From Mycolicibacterium komossense (GTDB lineage Bacteria; Actinomycetota; Actinomycetes; Mycobacteriales; Mycobacteriaceae), in assembly GCF_025822605.1 (NCBI RefSeq), contig NZ_JACKTY010000031.1, positions 206,476 to 270,475 on the forward strand: 64,000 bases of DNA, given 5' to 3'. Positions 26,389-34,737 of this stretch are shown piece after piece. How positions within the stretch are numbered: the first letter of the stretch is position 1; every line of letters begins with the position of its first letter. The notes under the pieces were generated by a model, which saw nothing but the letters and a program-made list of their open reading frames with translations, searched no databases and was not told the DNA's origin. Position numbers and translations under genes: made by a program.

Positions 26389-27654
26389 ATGGTCGGCGTC
26401 GAGCGTCTTGACGGTGGGCCGCGATCGGCGATCGTGGTGGGTGCCGGCATCGTCGGCTTGTCCACGGCGTGGTTCCTGCAGGAACGCGGAGTCGAAGTGA
26501 CGGTGGTCGACCGCACCGGTGTCGCCGCAGGCGCTTCCTGGGGCAATGCCGGATGGATCGCCCCCGCGCTGACGCTTCCCTTGAACTCCCCCGCCGCGCT
26601 GGGCCATGGTCTGCGCTCCTTGGGTAACCCGGCCGCCCCGCTGCACATCCCCCTGACCGCAGACTCCGGACTGGCCAGCTTCCTGATCCAGTTCGCACTG
26701 AACTGCCGCCGCTCGTCCTGGAATCGGGCGATGCGGGCCAACCTGCCGCTCAACGAGGAATGCATCGAAGCCTTCGACGTGCTGATCGGCAACGGAGTCG
26801 ACGCGCCAGTGACCGACGCCCCGATCACCGCGCTGTTCCGTGACACCGACGCCGCAAAGCACATGATGGGCGAGCTGCGCCGCCTCGAAAGCGCCGGACA
26901 GACAATTTCTGTTACCGGATTGTCCGGCGATGCGCTGCGTGAACAGGTGCCGCTGGCGTCGTCGGCGATCACCGCCGCGCTGAACATCAACGGTCAGCGT
27001 TTCATCGACCCCGGCCGATTCGTCAACGCCCTGGGAGTAGCGGTCGCCGACCGAGGGGCAACGATGCGCACCCTCGAAGTGAGTGACGTGACGACTTCGG
27101 GCAGCGGCGTCACCGTGCAACTGCACAACGGAGAGTCGCTCACCGCCGACACCGCGGTGATCGCCACCGGCGCATGGTTGTCGAGGCTGGCGGGGAGCCG
27201 GGTTCGCGTCCCGGTACAGGCTGGTCGTGGCTACTCGTTCACCGTGCCCGTGGACCGTCCCCTTCCCGGGCCCATCTACTTGCCGGACGTGCGGGTGGCG
27301 TGCACTCCCTACCAAGGCGCCCTGCGCGTCGCGGGCACCATGGAGTTTCGCAACCCATACGAACCGGCGGTCCCAGAACGGGTGGACGCCATCGTCGAAT
27401 CCGCGAGACCCCTACTGGACGGGGTGCACTGGGCGCAACGCAGTGACATCTGGGTTGGTCCGCGCCCGGTCACCCCTGACGGCCGCCCCCTCATCGGTGA
27501 GATGTCACGCAGCGTCTATGTCGCAGGCGGACACGGCATGTGGGGATTGGCGCACGGCCCGGTCACCGGTCGACTTCTTGCCGAATACATCACCACCGGC
27601 AAACAACCCGAAGCCCTGCGCGAGTTCGACCCATTACGCCGCAGCGGCCGCTGA
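26389..27654 (+). CDS. FAD-dependent amino-acid dehydrogenase/oxidase (DadA-like)
   Basis: The 421-residue flavoprotein has VVGAGIVGLSTAWFLQERG near residue 16, the DadA signature ASWGNAGWIAP, and a C-terminal GPRPVTPDGRPLIGE plus VAGGHGMWGLAHGP FAD-binding end. DadA-type enzymes oxidise D-amino acids or related secondary amines to imines, releasing 2-oxo acids and ammonia. GTGGAGG precedes the ATG at 26389 by six bases. A RidA gene about 2.2 kb downstream could hydrolyse the imine product. Confidence 0.82.
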   Translation: MVGVERLDGGPRSAIVVGAGIVGLSTAWFLQERGVEVTVVDRTGVAAGASWGNAGWIAPALTLPLNSPAALGHGLRSLGNPAAPLHIPLTADSGLASFLIQFALNCRRSSWNRAMRANLPLNEECIEAFDVLIGNGVDAPVTDAPITALFRDTDAAKHMMGELRRLESAGQTISVTGLSGDALREQVPLASSAITAALNINGQRFIDPGRFVNALGVAVADRGATMRTLEVSDVTTSGSGVTVQLHNGESLTADTAVIATGAWLSRLAGSRVRVPVQAGRGYSFTVPVDRPLPGPIYLPDVRVACTPYQGALRVAGTMEFRNPYEPAVPERVDAIVESARPLLDGVHWAQRSDIWVGPRPVTPDGRPLIGEMSRSVYVAGGHGMWGLAHGPVTGRLLAEYITTGKQPEALREFDPLRRSGR

Positions 27655-27786
27655 CACCTCTCAACCCCGGGAATCCGTCCCGACGCGAATACCGCCCAGC
27701 ACGGGCCCCCGAGTCGTCAGGGGCGGCGCTCAACTTCGACCCGCCCCTGACGACAAACCTCGTTGCCAAACCCGAAGGACACCACA

Positions 27787-28338
27787 ATGACGACCACAGA
27801 ACGAATATGGATGACATTGCAGGCGCACACTCGGCTAAAGACCGAACTTGCCGCCCTGCGTTCGCGTCCCAATATCGAGATTCACGACGACTCCATTGGA
27901 TACGACGACACCGTCGTCGCGAATTATGCCGCGCGCCAAGCACGGATCCGCCAGCTTGAAGACCTACTGACCCACGCCGTCGTCGGGGAGGATCCACCCG
28001 ACGACGGCGTGGCCGAACCGGGAATGGTGCTGACCATCCGCTACGACGACACCGGCGAGGTCGAAACATTTCTGCTCGGAGTGCGTGGGGCAGAAGACGC
28101 CGATATCGAGGTGTATTCCATGCAATCCCCGCTTGGCAGCGCGATCGACGGAGCACGCATCGGTGAACAGCGCACCTACTCCATCCCCAGCGGCAAAGAA
28201 CTGCCCGTGACCCTGCTCAAGGCGGCGCCCTACGGGATGGACACCCCGAATTCCTCAGGGAGACAGTCGGTGCCACCGCGACGCAACCTAGACCACTGGC
28301 CGCTTGAACAACGACCTGCGGCCGGAACCAAGCGCTGA
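27787..28338 (+). CDS. GreA/GreB-family RNA polymerase secondary-channel protein, copy 1
   Basis: The 183-residue protein combines an N-terminal coiled coil (about residues 8-65, ending in ARIRQLEDLLTHAVVGED) with a GreA C-terminal FKBP-like domain (MVLTIRYDDTGEVETFLLG, MQSPLGSAIDGARIGEQ). The coiled-coil tip is acidic (HDDSIGYDD) but does not keep the GreA DLSENAEY motif, so transcript cleavage is doubtful. Mycobacterial relatives such as Rv3788 bind the same channel and inhibit transcription. A basic, disordered tail of about 30 residues (ends PAAGTKR) is unusual. AAGGAC precedes the ATG. A paralog follows 18 bp later. Confidence 0.78.
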   Translation: MTTTERIWMTLQAHTRLKTELAALRSRPNIEIHDDSIGYDDTVVANYAARQARIRQLEDLLTHAVVGEDPPDDGVAEPGMVLTIRYDDTGEVETFLLGVRGAEDADIEVYSMQSPLGSAIDGARIGEQRTYSIPSGKELPVTLLKAAPYGMDTPNSSGRQSVPPRRNLDHWPLEQRPAAGTKR

Positions 28339-28356
28339 TGCGTGAAAGGCACCGAC

Positions 28357-28845
28357 ATGCCCACAACTCCACGCGTCTGGATCTCACTACAGGCCCACGA
28401 GCGGCTACACCGGGAGCTGGACACCCTGCGGTTTCTGTACTCCGCCGGCCCCGCTGATGGCGATACCGACGAAAACGTCGCCGCCGTCCGACACGCGTGG
28501 GAGAAACGGATGCAACAGATCCACGACCTGTTGATCCACGCCGTCGTCGGCGATGACCCACCCAACGACGGGGTGGCCGAACCCGGCATGGTCGTGACCA
28601 TTCGCTACGACGCCACCGGCGACACCAACACCTTCCTGCTGGGCGTGCACGGCGCCGAATTCGCCGACATCGACGTCTACTCCGTCCAATCCCCGCTGGG
28701 TGCCGCCATCGCCGGCGCGCGCCCCGGCGATCATCGCACCTACAGACTCCCCACCGGTGGCCCGCTGGCAGTCACTCTGCTCAGCGCAGTGCCCTACGGC
28801 ATGCACACCGCCGACCTGAATCAACCCACACCGCATGGGAAATGA
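28357..28845 (+). CDS. GreA/GreB-family RNA polymerase secondary-channel protein, copy 2
   Basis: The 162-residue paralog of the preceding gene has the same layout: a coiled coil through EKRMQQIHDLLIHAVVGDD, then the FKBP-like domain (MVVTIRYDATGDTNTFLLG, VQSPLGAAIAGARPGD). The tip differs (AGPADGDTDENVAAVRHAW); its DTDEN resembles the acidic DLSEN of true GreA more than copy 1 does. The ATG at 28357 has AAAGG eight bases upstream; a GTG at 28342 is in frame. Tandem duplication with divergence at the catalytic tip suggests different effects on RNA polymerase. Confidence 0.78.
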   Translation: MPTTPRVWISLQAHERLHRELDTLRFLYSAGPADGDTDENVAAVRHAWEKRMQQIHDLLIHAVVGDDPPNDGVAEPGMVVTIRYDATGDTNTFLLGVHGAEFADIDVYSVQSPLGAAIAGARPGDHRTYRLPTGGPLAVTLLSAVPYGMHTADLNQPTPHGK

Positions 28846-29050
28846 ACTCCGTACCCGTTGTCCATTTCGCCGGGGATTGTCTGAAGAGCGGTGGATCTGG
28901 TCTTGGTCTGACACGCACAGCGATGCTCGTCGAGGAACAAAGTACCCGCCAACGCAGGGAGCGATCCACGTCCCGATTTGGCAGAAACCTCTCTACAACC
29001 GGCAATTCTGACTCTGGCTTCGCCTGCTGAGATCACTGCACACTCTTCGT

Positions 29051-29761
29051 ATGACATTGACGAATCCTGTTCCATCACAAAAGGAAACGCTCACCGACGA
29101 CGGCGGTCTGGTGACCCTGCCGGGCACGCCGCTGGCAGTAGCGGCCCTGGCGCTCGTGCAAGGTGCAGAAACACAGGCCATCGCCAATCACAGTGTGCGA
29201 AGTTTCCTTTTCGCTCGGTTACTCGCCCCGCACGTCGGCCTCGTGTCAGGTGAAGATTTCGATGAAGAACTGCTGTATCTTTCCTGCGTCCTGCACGATG
29301 TCGGTCTGTCGCCTCTCGCGAAGAGGGACACGCGTTTCGAGGTCGATGGCGCCGACCGCGCCGCCGAGTTCCTCAGCGGCCAAGGACTAGAGGCCAAGAA
29401 GGTCGATGCTGTCTGGCAAGCGATCGCGCTGCATAACACCGCGGTCATCCCCGAGCGCATGGGCGCGCTGACATCGCTGACATATCAGGGCGTAGCCATC
29501 GACTTCGGCGGAGTACTGGGCCTGCCGGATTCGCACCTGGCTGCGGTGCCCCTGCAGATCGGGGCTGTAATCAATGATGCCTATCCGCGGTTCGACATGG
29601 CCACCTCGGTCATAGACGCAGTCGCGGATCACGCTGCCGCCAATCCTGACAACGCCCCGCGCTACACCCCACCGGGCGAGGTCCTGCGCGAGCGGCGCGA
29701 GTTCGGCGCCACCTTCGCTGAAAAGCTCATCGCCGACGGCGGTTCACGGTGGGGCAACTGA
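29051..29761 (+). CDS. HD domain protein (cyanamide-hydratase-like)
   Basis: The 236-residue protein has the HD-phosphohydrolase pattern: NHSVRSFLFARL (first His), LSCVLHDVGL (His-Asp pair), then AIALHNTA with a further His. Length and the leader LPGTPLAVAALAL match cyanamide-hydratase-like HD proteins rather than nucleotide phosphodiesterases. Cyanamide hydratase makes urea from cyanamide, but most family members have unknown substrates. The gene ends about 100 bp before the RidA gene on the same strand. The 205 bp before it hold no recognisable gene. Confidence 0.75.
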   Translation: MTLTNPVPSQKETLTDDGGLVTLPGTPLAVAALALVQGAETQAIANHSVRSFLFARLLAPHVGLVSGEDFDEELLYLSCVLHDVGLSPLAKRDTRFEVDGADRAAEFLSGQGLEAKKVDAVWQAIALHNTAVIPERMGALTSLTYQGVAIDFGGVLGLPDSHLAAVPLQIGAVINDAYPRFDMATSVIDAVADHAAANPDNAPRYTPPGEVLRERREFGATFAEKLIADGGSRWGN

Positions 29762-29859
29762 TTACCGCGTACCGGTCTCGTCGAGACGGGTCTTGGCAAG
29801 CTGTCGATGCAATGCCGCACCTCACACCATTCAAAGTAACGACGAAGGGAACCACCTCC

Positions 29860-30288
29860 ATGTCCAAGCCCGAATTCTTTGATACTCCCGGCTACGGCGA
29901 ACTCGTGCGTACCAACTACAGCTATAGCCAGGCCGTGCGGATCGGGGATCGCGTCAACATCTCCGGCCAGGGCGGATGGGATGATGACCAGGCCGTCTCA
30001 GCCGACTCCCTGGAAGCTGAGATTGACAAGGCCTTTGACAACGTGGAACGGACTCTGGCCGCCGCTGGGGCGACCTGGCAGGACGTCGTCAGCGTGCGCA
30101 CTTACCACGTGCCTACCCAGGATGATTCGATCGGCGACGAGCACCTGGGCGCGGTCGTCGGTCAGTTTCGGAAGCGGGCCGGCAAGCACCTGCCGCTGTG
30201 GACCGCGATCGGCGTGAAAGCGCTGGGGCTGGCTGAGATGAACATCGAGGTCGAAGTGGAAGCCATCATCGGGTCCGGTAGCGACTAG
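29860..30288 (+). CDS. RidA/YjgF family imine deaminase-like protein
   Basis: The 142-residue protein follows the RidA fold: YSQAVRIGDRVNISGQGGWD, AFDNVERTLAAAGATWQDVV, VRTYHVPTQDD, then LPLWTAIGVKALGLAEMNIEVEVEA-type end strands. RidA enzymes hydrolyse reactive 2-aminoacrylate and other imines. The catalytic Arg position of archetypal RidA falls at the VGVKALGLA region, where no Arg is seen, so this may be a Rid2/Rid3-like subgroup with another role. AAGGGA precedes the ATG. The leader and first 11 codons are repeated at 30441-30498. Confidence 0.8.
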   Translation: MSKPEFFDTPGYGELVRTNYSYSQAVRIGDRVNISGQGGWDDDQAVSADSLEAEIDKAFDNVERTLAAAGATWQDVVSVRTYHVPTQDDSIGDEHLGAVVGQFRKRAGKHLPLWTAIGVKALGLAEMNIEVEVEAIIGSGSD

Positions 30289-30440
30289 CAGACGCCGGCC
30301 CATCGGTTGCCGCTCGACGTGGAAACTTCAGCATGATCCGAGAGCGTCTCGGCCGCAATCCTATTCGTGAATCACCGCGCCGACGCCCGGACGCAGCCTC
30401 GGCGACCCGGAGTCCTGAACTGCGCTCCAGATCCTCGAAC

Positions 30441-30498
30441 GTGACAACGAAAGGACGCACCCGAATGTCCAAACCTGAATTCTTCGACACCCCAGGCA
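30441..30498 (+). repeat. Diverged duplicate of the RidA leader and first codons
   Basis: This segment aligns with 29836-29893: same spacing from ribosome site to ATG (30465) and the same encoded MSKPEFFDTPG, with mostly third-position changes. Similarity stops abruptly at 30498, where the frame changes into unrelated sequence. It is the start of a second rid gene whose body was lost. Confidence 0.7.
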
Positions 30499-30499
30499 G

Positions 30500-30979
30500 T
30501 TGCACTGCGTCCTTCGGCAATCTGGGGCAACCGACTCGTTCAGCCGTGAGATTCCCGAGCGCATTCAAACCGAGCGGTTCGCGCTTATCGACCGCGGTGA
30601 CTACCCGTTTAGCACATGTCATGTCGATAATTTCGTCGAAGCCGTGCAACTAGCACTCGGCGGCGGCGCGGGTGGGCGCGCCTACCTCATCAATGATCGA
30701 GAATTGATCACGTTTCGTCAGTTCATCGCCGCGCTTGCAGACATCCAGGGTCTCTCGATCGATAGCCTCCGATCAGTTCCCTACCAGGTCGCATTCGCCC
30801 TGGGACGGTTCATGGAGATCGCCGCTTCCCTACGCTCGGAGGAGGGCGATCCGCCACTGACACGAGCGATAGTTCGTATGATCGGAAGGGAATTCACGAC
30901 CAGCAATGGTGCCGATCTTGGCTACGTTGGCGGAACCTTTCGCACCGAAGGACTCGAACAAATGGCATCCGCCCCCTAG
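30500..30979 (+). pseudogene. C-terminal remnant of an extended-SDR (NAD-dependent epimerase/dehydratase) gene
   Basis: From about 30530 the frame encodes the C-terminal 140 residues of an extended SDR: IPERIQTERFALIDRGDYP, then STCHVDNFVEAVQLAL and GGRAYLINDRELITFRQF, as seen in 3-beta-HSD/epimerase-like proteins of about 330 residues. The Rossmann domain with the NAD-binding and YxxxK motifs is missing, replaced by the truncated rid start. No ribosome site fits the formal start codon, so this is a deletion remnant. Confidence 0.7.
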
Positions 30980-31333
30980 CGCGAACAGATTCGGCTCGTT
31001 GCAGCATGGGCAGAATTGCGAGCCCCTGCGGCCCGGAAGCCACGAAACGGCGCTACACAACCAGCACCTGGACGATCTGGCATCCAAGAGCCTTGGGCGC
31101 ATGGTCACCGGATCCCACGAGCGCGCCCTGATCGGCAGACAAGATCTCACAGGTTGCTGACCGTCGAGCAGAGTCGCTTCTCAAGAAGTTTCACCGTAGC
31201 GGCCACTCGGTAGCGGTCGGGAATGAGGACCGGTACGTTCCACGCCGAGAAGGCATCGGCCGCCGCTATTGGACCGCCGTAAGCCAGGATGGCGCGCTGC
31301 TGCACGGCCCGAGGACCGGGCATCCGACTTGGC
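30980..31333. other. Intergenic stretch with one short minus-strand frame (31147-31323)
   Basis: No gene is recognisable. A 58-residue minus-strand frame (31147-31323; contains FSAWNVPVLIPDRYRVAATV) begins ten bases after the GlxA-type regulator's stop and has moderately high third-position GC. It could be a remnant or a small coupled gene; no family was recognised. Confidence 0.3.
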
Positions 31334-32293
31334 TCAGACCGCCGCTGCGGTGCCGTAGTCGCAGGAGAAGGTTTGTCGGTATGCCGTCGGGGTCGTGGCC
31401 AAGCTACGACGAAAATGCAGTCGAAGATTCGCAGCCGAGCCGAGCCCTGAGTCCTGAGCGACCCGGTCAATCGAATAGTCGGTAGTTTCAAGCAATTCTC
31501 GGGCTGCGGTGATGCGTGCGTTGACCAGCCACTGCAACGGAGTGGTACCCGTCTCGTCACTGAAGCGTCGCATGAAGGTCCGCACAGACATCCGAGCGTG
31601 CTTGGCCATTTCTGACACGGTGATCGGATCGGCGAGATGGTTCAATCCCCATGCCCGCGTGGCTGCTAACGACGACTCTCCGACTACAGCGACCGCCGCG
31701 GGAACAAACTGCGCCTGGCCTCCCTCGCGATGGGGCGGAGCCACCAACGCGCGCGCCACCCGATTCGCCGTGGTTGCGCCGAGATCGCGCATCACCAGAT
31801 GCAAGCACAGATCGATGCCACAACACATGCCGGCCGCGGTGAGCACGCTGCCGTTGTCGACGTACAGGACATCCCGATCTATCTGCACGAAGGGAAACTG
31901 TGCCTCCAATTCCCCGAGATGCTGCCAATGGGTGGTGGCCCGTCGACCGTCGAGAAGGCCCGCGGCCGCCAGCGCGAATGCGCCGGTGCAGATCGACGCC
32001 ACTCTGGCTCCTCGCGCCATAGTGGTAACTAGGCCATCAAGCACGGGGGCAGGCACGGGGCGCTGAACGGGTTGATAACCAGCCACGATCACGGTGTCGG
32101 CTTCGTCCATGATGTCCAGCCCGTGGTCGATCGCCATGATCAGGCCGGATGAAGCCGTGACGCGGTCGCCTATCCCACAGACCCTCACGTCATACGGAAG
32201 ACCGGGCTGCACCGTGAAGACGTCCAGCGGGATCGCGAGATCCAGTGCAGTGACACCGTCGAGGGCCACGACTGCGATGCGGTGGTTATCCAT
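31334..32293 (-). CDS. GlxA/FtrA-type AraC regulator with DJ-1/PfpI domain
   Basis: The 319-residue protein has an N-terminal DJ-1/PfpI (class I amidotransferase-like) domain with the Cys elbow ASICTGAFALA (Cys about 102), and a C-terminal AraC double helix-turn-helix: VSEMAKHARMSVRTFMRRF, then IDRVAQDSGLGSAANLRLHF. Such regulators sense metabolites via the DJ-1 domain. The ATG at 32293 begins a normal family start (MDNHRIAVVALDG). There is no adjacent structural gene on either side, so the target is unknown. It borders the IS remnant and the decayed region. Confidence 0.85.
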   Translation of the reverse strand: MDNHRIAVVALDGVTALDLAIPLDVFTVQPGLPYDVRVCGIGDRVTASSGLIMAIDHGLDIMDEADTVIVAGYQPVQRPVPAPVLDGLVTTMARGARVASICTGAFALAAAGLLDGRRATTHWQHLGELEAQFPFVQIDRDVLYVDNGSVLTAAGMCCGIDLCLHLVMRDLGATTANRVARALVAPPHREGGQAQFVPAAVAVVGESSLAATRAWGLNHLADPITVSEMAKHARMSVRTFMRRFSDETGTTPLQWLVNARITAARELLETTDYSIDRVAQDSGLGSAANLRLHFRRSLATTPTAYRQTFSCDYGTAAAV

Positions 32294-32601
32294 CGAAGTG
32301 ATGCTGGCCGATCGGCACCGAGCAGACCAGTGGCTGTTCTGCCTAACATCGTCAGAATTCGGCCAATTTCTCGGCGGTCGCGCCGAAGCCGCCACGGCAA
32401 CCCACCCGCGGCAACTCCTGCACAGGGTTTCCGAGGTGGCATCGGACCTACAGGGGTATCAAGGCGATGCGGGCGTGGTTGTTGAGCCGGTCAATGGTTG
32501 CTTCGAGTATCCGGCCTCCGGGGTTCTCAACCTGACCTGACCTACCTTTCGGGTTCCAGATGCGGTGACTATCGGACGGCCTTTACGAAAGGCCGACTGT
32601 T
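32294..32601. other. Intergenic stretch with gene remnants and a hairpin before the IS fragment
   Basis: No intact gene is seen. A short minus-strand frame ending at 32448 (ILEATIDRLNNHARIALIP) looks like a cut-off gene end. A perfect 8-bp hairpin (CGGCCTTT-acg-AAAGGCCG, 32577-32595) immediately precedes the transposase fragment's start codon and could damp its translation or mark an IS end. Confidence 0.4.
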
Positions 32602-32832
32602 GTGCCACACCCGTATCCGGCCGAGTTCCGTGCCCGCGCGATCGCGCTCGTGCGCGCCGGCACGCCGCAGAAACAGACCGCCGACGATCTGAGTATCCAC
32701 CCGGTCACGCTGTCGAATTGGATCAAGCAGGACGACATCGACCGCGGGGTGCGTCCCGGTGTCCCGACGAGCGAATCAACAGAGTTGCGAGCAGCGCGGC
32801 GAAACGGCCGGATCACTCCGACTGGCAACTAA
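32602..32832 (+). pseudogene. IS3-type transposase OrfA fragment
   Basis: The GTG at 32602 opens a frame matching the N-terminal helix-turn-helix of IS3-family OrfA: YPAEFRARAIALVRAG, TADDLSIHPVTLSNWIKQ, then a DRGVRPG linker and SESTELRAARR. Similarity ends at that Arg-Arg, where the leucine-zipper region should begin. Ten unrelated codons and a stop follow. There is no OrfB and no clear terminal repeats, so only a relic remains. About 170 bp after it (to 33001) hold nothing recognisable. Confidence 0.7.
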
Positions 32833-33001
32833 CCAATGCCAGGATCAGATCCACCGCTTATCGGACAGCCCCTTCCGCCGCACCTTCGGCGGGCGATGCG
32901 CGCCTTGGAGGAAAGGCGATCGTAAGACTGTGAGCCCACGAGATCGTCGATATCAGGCAGGGGCGGACTGATTCGCCAGCCCGGCGCTCGTACGTTCAGG
33001 G

Positions 33002-33856
33002 TTAGCTGTTGTTTCGGTAGACGGTGGGGGTGACGCCGACGCGCTGCTTGAAGGTGGTAGCGAAATGACTTGGGGTGGAAAAGCCCACGCTCATGCTGAT
33101 GTCGGTGATACTGGCCGCTGTCGCCGACAAGAGGGCCTTTGCCCGCGCGATGCGCTGTTCGATCAGGTACTGGTGGGGAGTTGTCCCGAAAGCCGCCGCG
33201 AACGCGGACAGGAATCGGCTGGCCGTCATATCCACCGTCGCTGCCAGTTCGTCGAGATCGATACGGCTGTCCAGCTCGGAATGGAGGTAGTCGATGACGA
33301 TCTGTTGGGCGCGCTGATCGAGGTCATGTTCGACATTGGCGGGGCGCGTAGGTCTGGGTTGAGCCGGGTAATGCTCAGCGATGTGCAACTGCACGGTCTC
33401 GGCCAGTGACTGGCGAAACAACGTGGCCGCCGCGCCGTCCTGGTGGATCAGGCCGGCGAGACGTTCCACCAAGCGGTGCAGCAGTATGTCCGCATAGCCC
33501 ACCCGGGGTATCAGCTCGCGGTCGCCGAACACTTCTGTGGGAACTGCGATTTCGCAAAAACTGACCATAGCGCCTTGGGCCAGAGCTGCGTAGCGATGCT
33601 CGGCGGGAATAACCCACACGTCGCCCACGCGGGGAAGGCACCGACCTGATGGGCCACTTTGGAAATCGATCTCCATGGATGTGAGATTGCCACGCCGATG
33701 GATGACGAAGACGTGGTGAGGTTCCTGGAAGCACCAGTCGGTGGGCTTGGTGACCGTTTCCGCAACAAAGCGGAAGTCCAGACCCTGCAGCTGCACACCA
33801 CGCGCCGACACCACAGCGCGGTCGCTGCGTTCGCGTTGCCCGTCCCACACCTGCAT
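33002..33856 (-). CDS. AraC family transcriptional regulator
   Basis: The 284-residue protein has a cupin-like sensor half (TKPTDWCFQEPHHVFVIHRRG, GDVWVIPAEHRY) and a C-terminal AraC domain: IDLDELAATVDMTASRFLSAF and ITDISMSVGFSTPSHFATTF. The ATG at 33856 starts a normal-length protein; the frame upstream runs through the divergent promoter. It faces an SDR gene across 105 bp containing two TTCGAA(A/G)GT repeats, so control of that SDR is likely. Confidence 0.84.
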   Translation of the reverse strand: MQVWDGQRERSDRAVVSARGVQLQGLDFRFVAETVTKPTDWCFQEPHHVFVIHRRGNLTSMEIDFQSGPSGRCLPRVGDVWVIPAEHRYAALAQGAMVSFCEIAVPTEVFGDRELIPRVGYADILLHRLVERLAGLIHQDGAAATLFRQSLAETVQLHIAEHYPAQPRPTRPANVEHDLDQRAQQIVIDYLHSELDSRIDLDELAATVDMTASRFLSAFAAAFGTTPHQYLIEQRIARAKALLSATAASITDISMSVGFSTPSHFATTFKQRVGVTPTVYRNNS

Positions 33857-33879
33857 TTTGTTGCCTCTACTGCGGACTG

Positions 33880-33906
33880 TTCGAAAGTCACCGATTTTTC
33901 GAAGGT
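33880..33906. promoter_or_regulatory. Direct repeats TTCGAAAGT / TTCGAAGGT, candidate AraC sites
   Basis: TTCGAAAGT at 33880-33888 and TTCGAAGGT at 33898-33906 start 18 bp apart between the divergent AraC and SDR genes. AraC proteins commonly bind same-orientation half-sites about two turns apart, so this is the best operator candidate in the gap. Confidence 0.45.
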
Positions 33907-33961
33907 ACCCAATGATTGCGCCACGATATCGTTCCCGCCGCAAATCGAAGAAGGAGCGACT

Positions 33962-34735
33962 ATGACTGCGAACACCATCACCAGCAAAAATGTGCTGATC
34001 GCCGGCGGGGCGAAGAACCTGGGCGGACTGATCTCCCGTGACCTCGCAGAGCATGGAGCGCGGGCTGTAGCGGTGCATTACAACAGCGAGTCGACCCGCG
34101 CGGCCGCTGAAGAAACCGCTTCGGCCATCGAAGGGGCGGGAGCGAGCGCGCATTTGCTTCAGGCTGATCTCACCGGTGCAGCGGCGGTGGTGAAGTTGTT
34201 CGCCGACGCCAAGGCCGCGATGGGGTCGATCGACATCGCGATCAACACCACCGGCATGGTCGTCAAGAAGCCACTACCGGAGATCACCGAAGAGGACTAT
34301 GACAAGATCTTCGCGATCAACGCCAAGACGGCGCTGTTCTTCATTCAGCAGGCCGGAGAGCAGCTCTCGGAACGCGGGAAGCTGCTGACCGTGGTGACCT
34401 CGCTGTTGTCGGCCTACACCGGTTTGTATTCGATCTACGCCGGATCGAAAGCACCCGTCGAACACTTCACCAGGGCGGCGTCCAAAGAGTTTGGGGCGCG
34501 AGGGATCTCGGTCAACGCGGTGGCACCCGGCCCCATGGAGACGCCGTTCTTCTACGGCCAGGAGACCAAGGAGTCCGCGGAGTACAACCAGAATGCCGCA
34601 GACCTGTCGAAGTTCACCGAAACCGGACTGACCGACCCGAAGGACATCGTGCCGCTGGTGCGATTCTTGGTCAGCGAAGGATGGTGGATCACCGGGCAGA
34701 CGATCCTTGCCAACGGCGGGTACACCACCCGCTAG
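33962..34735 (+). CDS. SDR family oxidoreductase
   Basis: The 257-residue classical SDR has an unusual cofactor loop (IAGGAKNLGGLISRDLA instead of TGxxxGIG), a NTTGMV segment where NNAG is usual, VVTSLLSAY supplying the Ser, YSIYAGSK supplying Tyr and Lys, and a VAPGPMETPFF end. His-Tyr-Asn after strand 2 (VHYNSES) suggests NADP(H). Divergences in both glycine motifs are odd, but the catalytic Ser-Tyr-Lys is intact. GAAGGAG precedes the ATG at 33962. The divergent AraC gene likely regulates it; a strong hairpin follows the stop. Confidence 0.82.
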   Translation: MTANTITSKNVLIAGGAKNLGGLISRDLAEHGARAVAVHYNSESTRAAAEETASAIEGAGASAHLLQADLTGAAAVVKLFADAKAAMGSIDIAINTTGMVVKKPLPEITEEDYDKIFAINAKTALFFIQQAGEQLSERGKLLTVVTSLLSAYTGLYSIYAGSKAPVEHFTRAASKEFGARGISVNAVAPGPMETPFFYGQETKESAEYNQNAADLSKFTETGLTDPKDIVPLVRFLVSEGWWITGQTILANGGYTTR

Positions 34736-34737
34736 CC

